From: JBIKLM01 sp044375105
GTDB lineage: Bacteria > Planctomycetota > UBA1135 > GCA-002686595
DNA: 7,229 nucleotides
Reading direction: 5' to 3'
NCBI GenBank assembly: GCA_044375105.1
Contig: JBILNK010000201.1
Location: forward strand, 1-7,229
Under the pieces are notes generated by a model. That model made no database searches. It saw only the letters and a list, made by a program, of their open reading frames with translations, and was not told the DNA's origin. Positions 1 to 6,214 of the stretch are shown piece after piece (within the stretch, counting starts at the first letter, position 1; every line of letters begins with the position of its first letter). The translations under genes were made by a program, and so were the position numbers.

Positions 1-94
1 GCCTGCGGGTTGCCTCGGGGGGCCGAGCATCATAGGAGGACGGTGTCCAACGCGGCTCGCCCCCGGCAGGCCCCCCCCGCTCACCGCCCCCACC
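1..94. other. Leader region upstream of the first gene
   Basis: No complete gene is visible. A small inverted repeat (CTCGG at 14-18, GGGG loop, CCGAG at 23-27) could be the end of an upstream transcription unit but has no T-run. An AGGAGG at 34-39 looks like a Shine-Dalgarno sequence, but it lies 55 bases before the ATG at 95, and the GTG just after it (43-45) is in another frame. The stretch just before the ATG is C-rich. No convincing -35/-10 pair was seen. Confidence 0.4.
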
Positions 95-3000
95 ATGTCG
101 AGCCGCCGTCCCCGCACCACCCCGTCCCTCCGGGCTCCGCTGCTGGCCCTGCTCCTCGCCCCCCTGCTGGCCTTGGGCTTGACATCCCTCGGCCAGCAGC
201 CGGGCCAGGACAGCCAGAGCAGCGCCTTCCGGCAGTCGCTGGAGCGCGCCGAGCGCCAGCTGGCCAACTCGGATTGGAGCGGCGCCCGGGAATCGATCCG
301 CCGGGCCCAGGAGCGCGACGCGCGCTCGATCGCGGCCTTCGACCTGCGCGCCCGCTGGGGCGATGGGGCCGGCGATGCGGACGAGGCCCTCTGGAGCCGC
401 TATCGGGCCTGGTTACTGGCCCGCGCCCAGGGCCAGCCCAAGGCGGAGGTGGAGCGCCGCCGGGCCGAGCTCCTGGTCGCCGACCCGCTGTTCGCCGAGC
501 TCGAAAAACTGCGCCAGCGCTCGATCGCCAAGCTGCTGCCCCTGGCGGAGCGCTACGAGCAGGAGCGCCGGCCCCACTCCGGCATCGCCGTCCACAAGCT
601 GATCCTCGGGCTCGATCCGGAGCGCCAGGAGAGCAAGGAAGCCATCGAGCGACTGGCCTCGGCCCCCGACCCGGCCCTGGCAGCGGAAGCCAAGCCCAAG
701 GACCTGCTGGCGGGCGTTTCGCAGGAGTGGATCGAGGATTTCGATCGCAAGCACGGCGAATGGAAGCAGCGTGCCAAGCTCGAACGCGACAACTATGTGA
801 CGCACACCAACGCCGGTTATGAGGTCCTGGTGCGGACGGCGGAGGCGATGGAGCAGATGAACGCGTTCTATCGCAGCTTCTTCCGCTATGGCACCGAAGA
901 GCACCCGGGCAGCGTGTCGCGCATCGATGTGCGCATCTTCAAGAACCGGGACGAGTACCTGAAGCTGGGGGTCGGGCCGCCGATCGAATGGAGCGGCGGC
1001 CACTTCGTCGGCGACGCGGTCGAGACCTACATCGGAGCGGGCGGATTCGAGGAGATGACCCAGACCCTGTTCCACGAGGCAGCGCACCAATTCGTTTCCC
1101 TGGCGACGCAGGCCGCCGGCTGGCTCAACGAGGGCCTGGCCTCGTTCTTCGAGGGCTGCCGCATCCTCAGCAACGGCACGGTGCTGATGAACCTGCCGGC
1201 CGCCGGCCGGCTGTTCGACCTGGCGCCGCGCATGCAGGCCGGCTGGATGGCCTCGGCGAGCGATGGAATCGATCCGAAGAATCCATCGGCCTCGGCCCCC
1301 ACCAAGGCGCCCACCTTCCGTATCGTGCTCGAGAACGAGTACGAATGGGGCCCGCCCTGGTATGCGCCCACCTGGGGCGTGGTCTATTTCCTGTACAACT
1401 ACCAAGACCGCGAGGACGGCCGCTTCATCTATCGGCGCGCCTTCCAAGAGTTCATCGACACCTCCGGGGGCCGCCAGGGCAAAGGCGCCGTCGAGAACTT
1501 CGAAGAGGTCGTGCTCGGCCAGCCGGCGAAGCCCACGCCGGGGTTCAAGTTCGAGAGCCAGATCGCCCTGCCCCGCACGGTGGCCGAACTGGATCCGGTC
1601 TGGAAGGACTTCATCCTGCGCCTGCGGGACGAACAGAGCGGTCAGCTGGGCGCCCCGCGCCCCTACCTGACCTGGGCCCGGAACGCCCTGGTGCGCAAGG
1701 ACTTCGAAGACGCCTTCGAGCTGTTCGAAAAGGGCTTCGTCGCCGATCCGTTCGACGGGCCCTTGCTTGAGGAATTCGCCCAGTTCCTGCACGAAAAGCG
1801 CCAGCAATCCGACCGCGCCGCCAAGCTCTGCCAGGCGGCCCTGAGCCTGGCCGAGCGCGAGGCCAAGCCCGACCCGGCGCGCATCCAGCGCCTCGAGAAG
1901 CTGCTGGCCAAGTGCGATCCGGGCCGTGGCACCCTGGAGGATGCTGTGGAGCAAGCGCGCGCCAGCGCGCGCGCCCTGGTGGCGCGCTACCTGCAAGCCG
2001 AGCGCCCATCGATGGCCATGGAGCTGGCCTATGGCTTGGGAGACGAGCTGGCCACCCCCGAACTCGACCAGCTCTACGCCCAGGCGCTCGAAAAAAAGGG
2101 TGCGGGCTTGGATATCTGGCGCCTGGCCTACAACGAGCGCGACCTCTCGGGCTGGAACGCCTCCGAGCTGGAGGCCTGGCAGGCCCGCGGCGAGCGTATC
2201 CGCGGCAGTTCCGGTCCGTACGCTGAACAAGATTTCGCCTACCGCTTCTTGACCCTGGATCAGGTCACCTCGGGGGACTTCTCCATGGAGTCGGAGGTGC
2301 TGATCGAGAGCGGGAAAGGTGCCTTCGGCGGTTTGGTGTTCGGGCGCAAGAGCGCCACCGCATTCCACGCGCTGATCCTGTTCCCCCCCAAGACGAAGGC
2401 GGGCTCGGCGGGCGCGGGTTTCGTCGATCTGACCAGCTTCTACGGCGCCGACCGCTTCGAGATCTGGCGCCACTCGGCGGTGGACTTCGGTGCGGGCGAC
2501 GGCGACGAGCGCACCGCGAGCTCGGGCGCCAAGGCCCATCGACTGCGGGTCGACGTGGTCGGCAACCGGGTCGACGCCTGGTTCGACGGCGAATTCCTGG
2601 CCAGCCAGTCCTTCGAGGCCGCCGACGTGCTGCGCGGTGGCTTCGGTCTGATCGCCGGACCCGGCGAGGTCCATTTCCGCGAGGTGCGCTACCTGGCCCG
2701 CGCCGCCCGGGACCGGGCCAGCGAAGTCGAGCGCCGGCAGCGTTTCGCGGCCCTGGAAGCCGCCGGGGGTACCCTGGACGGCAGCTATCTGGGCAAGCGG
2801 GCGCCCTTCCCCAGCGCGGCGCGCTGGTTCGGGCCGGCGCTAGACTCCTATGTGGGGTTGCCGCCAGGGCCGCGGCTGATCACCCTGTTCAGCATCGAAC
2901 AGCACGAAGTCCTGCCGCTCTCGGACTGGCTCGGATACCTTTCGAAGACCTTCGGCGCGCAGGGTCTGCAGTTCGTCTCGATCGCCTCGGCCAACGATGC

Positions 3001-3826
3001 CGAGCGCCTGGAGGCCTTCCTCGGCAAGCACCCCTTCCCGGGCTCGGTCGCACTCGACGCGCGGGAAGGCTTCGGACTCGGCAAGAGCTTCGAGGCCTTT
3101 CACATCGATCGCTTCAACCTGCCGCGGCTGCTCCTGCTGGACCTCGACGACACGGTCGTGTGGGAAGGGGATCCCGGCTTCGCGATCGGCGTGCCTTGGA
3201 AACCGGGCGATGGCAGCTTCCTGGACGGCCCCCTGGCCAAACTGATCTCCGAGCGCCGCCTCGAGACTCTGTTGCCCTGGTGCCAGCGCTGGCGCGAGGA
3301 GCTGCGCCCGAACCTGTCCGCCGGTCGCTTCGCCCCAGCCGCCGCGGGCCTCTTGGAGGCCCGGCAGCACGGCCAGGCGCCGCTCCCGGAGCCCGTCGAA
3401 GCCAATCGCTGGCTGGACCTGGTCAAGACCCTGCTGGACGACGTGGAGAGCACCGCCGAGCAGCTCGCCGAGCGGGGGGTCGATCCCTGCTTGGACGAGT
3501 TCTTGGGGCTCGCCGAGAAGCTCGGCTACAGCCTGGATGCCAAGCGCCTCAAGTCCCTGCGCGCTCGCCGGGCGAGCGAGCAGACCTCGGCCTGGAAGGC
3601 TTGCCTCGCCGATTTCGAAGCCTGGCTCAAGGCCGAGCAGCGCGGCAAGGCCGGCGACCCCCTGGCCCTCGCGGACGGCATCGCGGAGAGACCGGGCCGA
3701 CTGCCTGCGGAGCTGGCCAGCTGGATCCGGGAGCGGGCCCCCGAGCGGGCGCGGCTCTCCAAAGAGGCCGACGAGGCCCGCGGCCTCGCGGCGCTCTGGT
3801 TGGCCCGCGAGTTCCTGGGCTGGTGA
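95..3826 (+). CDS. Large exported multidomain protein: gluzincin (DUF1570-like) peptidase, LamG/DUF1080-like beta-sandwich, thioredoxin-like domain
   Basis: The product is 1243 residues. Residues 1-36 form a signal peptide: Arg-rich start, then a Leu/Ala-rich core. Residues 40-225 are helical and charged. Residues 230-500 resemble the DUF1570/Peptidase_MA zinc peptidases: 'NYVTHTNAGYEVL' near 233, then HEAAH at 327-331 (likely zinc ligands H327 and H331, catalytic E328), then 'WLNEGLASFFEG' with E346 as probable third ligand. Residues 530-668 are helical and TPR-like. Residues 680-870 read as a concanavalin-like beta-sandwich of DUF1080/LamG type ('GWNAS', 'GGLVFGRK', 'LRVDVVGNRVDAWFDGEFL'). 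Residues 898-1055 resemble a thioredoxin/TlpA fold: 'LITLFSI' strand, then QHEV where CxxC is expected, and 'NLPRLLLLD' with a likely cis-proline at 1010. Redox chemistry is therefore unlikely. The last 185 residues are helical. The ATG at 95 is the only in-frame start before the signal peptide; it has no Shine-Dalgarno. The intact zinc motif suggests an active envelope or secreted protease; the substrate is unknown. Peptidase assignment is firm, the other domains moderate. Confidence 0.85.
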   Translation: MSSRRPRTTPSLRAPLLALLLAPLLALGLTSLGQQPGQDSQSSAFRQSLERAERQLANSDWSGARESIRRAQERDARSIAAFDLRARWGDGAGDADEALWSRYRAWLLARAQGQPKAEVERRRAELLVADPLFAELEKLRQRSIAKLLPLAERYEQERRPHSGIAVHKLILGLDPERQESKEAIERLASAPDPALAAEAKPKDLLAGVSQEWIEDFDRKHGEWKQRAKLERDNYVTHTNAGYEVLVRTAEAMEQMNAFYRSFFRYGTEEHPGSVSRIDVRIFKNRDEYLKLGVGPPIEWSGGHFVGDAVETYIGAGGFEEMTQTLFHEAAHQFVSLATQAAGWLNEGLASFFEGCRILSNGTVLMNLPAAGRLFDLAPRMQAGWMASASDGIDPKNPSASAPTKAPTFRIVLENEYEWGPPWYAPTWGVVYFLYNYQDREDGRFIYRRAFQEFIDTSGGRQGKGAVENFEEVVLGQPAKPTPGFKFESQIALPRTVAELDPVWKDFILRLRDEQSGQLGAPRPYLTWARNALVRKDFEDAFELFEKGFVADPFDGPLLEEFAQFLHEKRQQSDRAAKLCQAALSLAEREAKPDPARIQRLEKLLAKCDPGRGTLEDAVEQARASARALVARYLQAERPSMAMELAYGLGDELATPELDQLYAQALEKKGAGLDIWRLAYNERDLSGWNASELEAWQARGERIRGSSGPYAEQDFAYRFLTLDQVTSGDFSMESEVLIESGKGAFGGLVFGRKSATAFHALILFPPKTKAGSAGAGFVDLTSFYGADRFEIWRHSAVDFGAGDGDERTASSGAKAHRLRVDVVGNRVDAWFDGEFLASQSFEAADVLRGGFGLIAGPGEVHFREVRYLARAARDRASEVERRQRFAALEAAGGTLDGSYLGKRAPFPSAARWFGPALDSYVGLPPGPRLITLFSIEQHEVLPLSDWLGYLSKTFGAQGLQFVSIASANDAERLEAFLGKHPFPGSVALDAREGFGLGKSFEAFHIDRFNLPRLLLLDLDDTVVWEGDPGFAIGVPWKPGDGSFLDGPLAKLISERRLETLLPWCQRWREELRPNLSAGRFAPAAAGLLEARQHGQAPLPEPVEANRWLDLVKTLLDDVESTAEQLAERGVDPCLDEFLGLAEKLGYSLDAKRLKSLRARRASEQTSAWKACLADFEAWLKAEQRGKAGDPLALADGIAERPGRLPAELASWIRERAPERARLSKEADEARGLAALWLAREFLGW
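2091..2098 (+). other. A7 tract with in-frame A AAA AAG slippery heptamer
   Basis: Seven A residues at 2091-2097 followed by GGG stand out in this GC-rich gene. The reading register is gaA-AAA-AAG (E666-K667-K668), which is the classic X XXY YYZ arrangement for -1 ribosomal slippage, as in the E. coli dnaX site. A -1 shift would reach a TGA at 2224-2226 and give a product of about 710 residues that lacks the beta-sandwich and thioredoxin-like domains. I see no strong downstream stimulatory hairpin and only a weak purine patch upstream, so function is speculative. Confidence 0.25.
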
Positions 3827-3840
3827 GCCGGCGGCCGGCT
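3826..3840 (+). terminator. Hairpin overlapping the stop of the first gene
   Basis: AGCCGG (3826-3831), a 3-base loop CGG, and CCGGCT (3835-3840) form a perfect 6-bp stem beginning at the last base of the stop codon. There is no T-run, so this is at most a weak or factor-dependent terminator, and it may be chance in such GC-rich DNA. Confidence 0.2.
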
Positions 3841-3850
3841 CAGCACAGAA

Positions 3851-3886
3851 ATGCACGCGGGGCCGCGAATGAGCGCGGGGCTGCGG
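3851..3886 (+). repeat. Imperfect 18-base tandem repeat in the intergenic gap
   Basis: Units 3851-3868 and 3869-3886 each start with ATG and share 14 of 18 positions, including a common CGCGGGG core. In frame they read M-H-A-G-P-R then M-S-A-G-L-R, and the frame closes at a TGA at 3890-3892. The result is a 13-codon mini-ORF, 55 bases before the next gene. It has no Shine-Dalgarno, so translation is unproven. Confidence 0.45.
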
Positions 3887-3923
3887 CGTTGAAGCGCCGC
3901 GGCCCGTTCCTTTGGTCGGGCCG
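3881..3923 (+). promoter_or_regulatory. Two overlapping, mutually exclusive hairpins before the TPR gene
   Basis: Hairpin I pairs CTGCGGCG (3881-3888) with CGCCGCGG (3895-3902) across a 6-base loop, with one G-U pair. Hairpin II pairs CGGCCCG (3900-3906) with CGGGCCG (3917-3923) across a 10-base loop containing TTCCTTT. They share 3900-3902, so both cannot form fully at once. The mini-ORF stop at 3890-3892 lies in the loop of hairpin I. The layout recalls an attenuator, but GC-rich DNA forms hairpins readily, so this is a suggestion only. Confidence 0.25.
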
Positions 3924-3947
3924 GATCCCCCCCTTCGCCTGCGCCCC

Positions 3948-4823
3948 ATGAAGCCGATCGCTCTGCTGCCCCTGTGCCTGCTCGTCTCCCTGGCGGGCGG
4001 CTACCTCGCAGCCCGCCTGTTGCCCGCCTCCGCGCCCCTTTCCGCCGCCGAACCGGCCGCCGCCGAGCCGAAGGTCGCTGCACCGATCGCGCCTCGGGAC
4101 GTAGCCCAAGAGCAGCGCCTCGAGAGCCTCGAGGCCCGTCTCTCGATGATCGAACAGCGCCTCGAGGGCTTGCAGCGCGCCCCCTTGGCGGCCGCGGCCG
4201 CGCCCGCGAGCGGGGCCCAGGAAGGTGCCCCGGCCCCGCTGGCCTTCGACGCGTCCCTGGATCCGGGCGCCCAGGTCGACTCCTGGTTCGGGGCGCTGAC
4301 CGCCGGCGACCTCGACTTCGACGGCCGCGAGGCTCTCTGGCAGAAGATCCGTGAAGCCAAGCAAACCGACGCGGTGATCGCCCTGTTCGAGGCCCGCGCC
4401 GAGGCCGACCCCAGCAACCCCGACCTGCAGACCGAGCTCGGCGAGGCCTACCTCGCCAAGATCCAGGAGGTCGCCGGCGGCCCCTTGGCCGGTGTGTGGG
4501 CCGACAAGGCGGACAAGGCCTTCGACAGCGCTCTAGCGCTGGACGACCACCATGTGCAGGCGCGCTTCATGAAGGCCATGTCGCTTTCCTTCTGGCCGCC
4601 GGTCTTCGGGAAGCAGGCCCAGGCGATCAAGCAGTTCGAGATCTTGATCGGACAGCAACAGAACTCCGCCCCCTCGGACTGGCAGTCCCAGGCCTACCTG
4701 ATGCTGGGCAACCTGCACCTGCAGATGGGCAAGCCGGAGCAGGCCAAGCTGACCTACCAGCAGGCCCTGGCGATCTACCCGGACCACGCGGACTTGCTCA
4801 AGCAGCTGGGCCTGCTCGAGTGA
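3948..4823 (+). CDS. Membrane-anchored coiled-coil and TPR protein
   Basis: The product is 291 residues. Residues 4-25 form one hydrophobic segment after MKP, which could be an uncleaved N-terminal anchor or a signal peptide. C10 lies inside this segment and does not fit a lipobox. Residues 26-52 are an Ala/Pro/Glu linker. Residues 53-76 form a short coiled coil of three heptads (EQRLESL, EARLSMI, EQRLEGL), followed by a second Ala/Pro/Gly linker to about 105. Residues 110-291 are a helical repeat domain with TPR signatures: roughly 140-172, 184-215 ('KADKAFDSALALDDHH', then 'SLSFWPPVFGKQ') and 245-278 ('AYLMLGNLHLQMGKPEQAKLTYQQALAIYP'). This suggests a scaffold facing the periplasm that binds partner proteins; no enzyme motif is seen. 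An in-frame TTG at 3912 would add 12 residues ahead of the hydrophobic segment, so the ATG is preferred. There is no Shine-Dalgarno. The 121-base gap after the preceding gene allows, but does not show, co-transcription. Confidence 0.87.
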   Translation: MKPIALLPLCLLVSLAGGYLAARLLPASAPLSAAEPAAAEPKVAAPIAPRDVAQEQRLESLEARLSMIEQRLEGLQRAPLAAAAAPASGAQEGAPAPLAFDASLDPGAQVDSWFGALTAGDLDFDGREALWQKIREAKQTDAVIALFEARAEADPSNPDLQTELGEAYLAKIQEVAGGPLAGVWADKADKAFDSALALDDHHVQARFMKAMSLSFWPPVFGKQAQAIKQFEILIGQQQNSAPSDWQSQAYLMLGNLHLQMGKPEQAKLTYQQALAIYPDHADLLKQLGLLE

Positions 4824-4827
4824 GCAT

Positions 4828-4854
4828 CCGGCGCCGCCCTCGGAGGGCGGCCGG
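4828..4854 (+). terminator. Terminator-like hairpin after the TPR gene
   Basis: GCCGCCCT (4833-4840) and AGGGCGGC (4844-4851) form a perfect 8-bp stem with a 3-base loop. Three more pairs (4828-4830 with 4852-4854) extend it across a 2-base bulge. It starts five bases after the stop codon, the usual place for a terminator, but no T-run follows (GGAGCTCC instead). It may act as a transcript 3'-end stabiliser or a non-canonical terminator. Confidence 0.45.
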
Positions 4855-4884
4855 GGAGCTCCGCGACGCGCCTGCCGGACGCCC

Positions 4885-4911
4885 GGGCGCTTCTCAATAA
4901 TGAGCGCGCCC
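4885..4911 (+). other. Stem-loop with AT-rich dyad core
   Basis: GGGCGC (4885-4890) pairs with GCGCCC (4906-4911). Inside, after a TT/C internal loop, CTCA (4893-4896) pairs with TGAG (4901-4904) around the loop ATAA. The AT-rich centre is unusual in this GC-rich gap. It could be an RNA hairpin or a protein-binding dyad; nothing in the sequence decides between them. Confidence 0.4.
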
Positions 4912-4980
4912 CCGGTCCGTCTGCATCCAGGCCGTCCAGGCCTGCGGGCGGAGCTGGATCGGCACGCTCCGCGGGACCGG
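4912..4980 (+). ncRNA. Possible three-way-junction RNA fold
   Basis: An outer helix CCGGTCC (4912-4918) with GGACCGG (4974-4980) encloses two hairpins: CAGGCC/GGCCTG (4928-4933 with 4939-4944, loop GTCCA) and GCGGAGC/GCTCCGC (4948-4954 with 4966-4972). All three helices are perfect and properly nested, leaving 9, 3 and 1 unpaired junction bases. No known riboswitch or RNA family is recognised. It could lie in the 5' leader of the YceI gene or be a separate small RNA. Chance helices are common in GC-rich DNA, so confidence is low. Confidence 0.25.
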
Positions 4981-5098
4981 GCTCGGGATCTGGGTCACGC
5001 CGCATTGAAGCCCACGTAGCCCCCCTCCGGCTTTGAGGCCCTTGAAATATGGACAGGGGCGACCAAAGCTCTGTTCTGGTCCCCAACCCCACCTCCCC
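4981..5098 (+). promoter_or_regulatory. Leader of the YceI gene with AT-richer patch and hairpin
   Basis: This stretch contains the least GC-rich patch of the gap (TTGAGG at 5033, TTGAAATAT at 5042-5050), which may belong to a promoter, although no well-spaced -35/-10 pair could be assigned. GACCA (5061-5065) pairs with TGGTC (5077-5081), and GGG (5057-5059) with CCC (5082-5084) across a bulged C, giving an 8-bp hairpin that ends 14 bases before the ATG. The last bases before the start are C-rich with no Shine-Dalgarno. Confidence 0.25.
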
Positions 5099-5716
5099 AT
5101 GCGTTCCGCGACCCTGATCCCCTCCATCCTGCTCGGCGCCGCCGGCCTGGCTCTCGCAACCTTGCTGCCCAGCGCCCAGGAAGCGGTGGCCGTGCCCGCC
5201 GCCGAGGTCCCCGTCTTCGCCCTGGACCCGGTGCACTCCTCGATCAACTTCCGGGTCATGCACATGCAGACCGGCTACGCCACCGGGCGCTTCAACGAGT
5301 TCAGCGGCGAATTCGCCTACGATCCCAAGCAGCTGGACAAGTCCAAGATCAGCTTCGAGATCCAGGCCGGCAGCGTGGACACCAACAACGGCAAGCGCGA
5401 CGACCACCTGCGCGGCAGCGACTTCTTCTCGGTCGAGCAGTTCCCCACGATCGCTTTCGAGAGCACCCGCATCCAGCAGCGCGGCAAGGAGCTGCAGATC
5501 GCCGGCAAGGTCAAGTGGATGGGCGTCGAGAAGGACCTGGCGGTCCCCGCCCAGCACGTGGGCGAGAGCCAGAGCCGCGAGGGCAAGACCAAGCACGGCT
5601 TCTCGTGCGCCTTCGTGCTCAAGCGCTCGGATTTCGGCATCAGCTACGGCCTCGAGGGCAACAGCCTGGGAGACGAAGTCAACGTGGCGCTCGACCTCGA
5701 GGTCGAAGCGCGCTGA
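5099..5716 (+). CDS. YceI-family exported protein
   Basis: The product is 205 residues. Residues 1-31 look like a Sec signal peptide ('LIPSILLGAAGLALATLL', then 'PSAQEA'). From about 38 the protein matches the YceI family (a lipocalin-like beta-barrel that binds isoprenoid or similar lipids) along its length: 'FALDPVHSSINFRVMHM' at 40-56, 'GRFNEFSGEF' at 63-72, 'AGSVDTNNGKRDDHLRGSDFF' at 90-110, 'FPTIAFEST' at 115-123, 'IAGKVKWMGVEKDL' at 134-147, and a C-terminal 'KRSDFGISYG' and 'LGDEVNVALDLE'. Length is normal for the family and nothing is truncated. It probably acts in the periplasm or is secreted; its ligand is not known from the sequence. An in-frame TTG at 5033 would add 22 residues that fit poorly before a signal peptide, so the ATG at 5099 is preferred. 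The gene appears to stand alone, with a terminator-like hairpin far upstream and a strong terminator 131 bases downstream. Confidence 0.93.
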   Translation: MRSATLIPSILLGAAGLALATLLPSAQEAVAVPAAEVPVFALDPVHSSINFRVMHMQTGYATGRFNEFSGEFAYDPKQLDKSKISFEIQAGSVDTNNGKRDDHLRGSDFFSVEQFPTIAFESTRIQQRGKELQIAGKVKWMGVEKDLAVPAQHVGESQSREGKTKHGFSCAFVLKRSDFGISYGLEGNSLGDEVNVALDLEVEAR

Positions 5717-6214
5717 CCCCGCGCTGAACTCGACCCGGGCGCGGTTCCCAGCAACGTCCCGTGGCCGGGCTTCGGGCCCAGCCTGAGGTCCCGCAGGACC
5801 GCCGAGCGCCTCGGTCGGCCCAACCCCAGCCTTCGAAAGCCCGAAGCAGCATCGACTCGGCCAGCCCCGAGTCGATGCTCGTTTTCAGGCCCGCACGGGC
5901 TGCGGCAGAATCGTCCCCATCTGCACCAGAGCCTGCCCACGAGCCCGGGCACGGGCCTTTCGGCCCCCGTCCGACGGCACCGAGGCTCGAGGCACGAGCA
6001 CGGCCCGAGCGCTGGCCACGGTACCGCTCCCACAGCGCCCTTCCTGGCCGCCTCAGGTCCATGCGCCTCGGGTTCTTGCAGCGGCCTACGACCGACCGGC
6101 TGATCGGCCTGGGCCAGTCCCGCCGGGAGTGCCCTTGCGCTGGTCCCCGCAGGGTTCTCACGCTCGCTCGAAGCCGATCGCGGCGCCTGCTCGACGTCCC
6201 CCGCCCCTGGATCC
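5717..6214. other. 498-base region without a convincing gene, rich in hairpins
   Basis: Frames are open on both strands here (for example + 5761-6234, - 5644-6216), but their products are Arg/Pro/Gly/Ser-rich with no recognisable domain, as expected of stop-poor GC-rich non-coding DNA. The first half holds consecutive small inverted repeats: 5787-5800 (GGTCC/GGACC), 5802-5814 (CCGAG/CTCGG), 5831-5846 (CTTCG/CGAAG), the strong hairpin at 5848-5879, 5889-5900 (GCCC/GGGC) and 5953-5966 (GGGCC/GGCCC). The second half (about 5980-6214) should hold the promoter of the next gene, but none could be assigned. Confidence 0.5.
5848..5885 (+). terminator. Intrinsic transcription terminator
   Basis: The arms at 5848-5860 (AGCATCGACTCGG) and 5867-5879 (CCGAGTCGATGCT) are perfect reverse complements: a 13-bp stem with a 6-base loop CCAGCC. 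CG and then T4 (5882-5885) follow. This is the most convincing terminator in the window and is oriented to end + strand transcripts from the YceI gene, whose stop is 131 bases upstream. The T-run is short, as is common in GC-rich genomes. A long perfect dyad could also be a DNA-binding site, but terminator is the simpler reading. Confidence 0.72.

Noticed and set aside
10..822. Open + frame beginning near an AGGAGG (34-39) with a GTG at 43
   Set aside because: The Shine-Dalgarno-like motif is suggestive, but the product is a Pro/Arg/Ala-rich run without a domain and overlaps the signal peptide and N-terminal region of the real gene in another frame.
413..2674. Long 753-codon open frame on the - strand, inside the peptidase gene
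   Set aside because: It lies in the antisense register where codon positions mirror those of the real gene (position 1 opposite position 3), which is stop-poor in GC-rich DNA. Its product is low-complexity Gly/Ala/Leu/Arg sequence, while the + strand product has a signal peptide and an HEAAH zinc motif.
3912..3947. TTG at 3912 as an upstream start of the TPR gene
   Set aside because: It would place 12 Pro/Arg-rich residues before the hydrophobic anchor and lies within hairpin II; the ATG at 3948 gives a normal N-terminus.
2840..3949. 369-codon open frame on the - strand
   Set aside because: It lies opposite the thioredoxin-like and C-terminal parts of the first gene, with no recognisable domain and biased composition; an antisense shadow.
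5033..5098. TTG at 5033 as an upstream start of the YceI gene
   Set aside because: The 22 extra residues are polar and precede a complete signal peptide that begins at the ATG at 5099.
5848..5879. The 13-bp perfect inverted repeat as a transposon end or recombination site
   Set aside because: There is only one copy, with no transposase or integrase nearby and no flanking target duplication. The T-run after it fits a terminator better.
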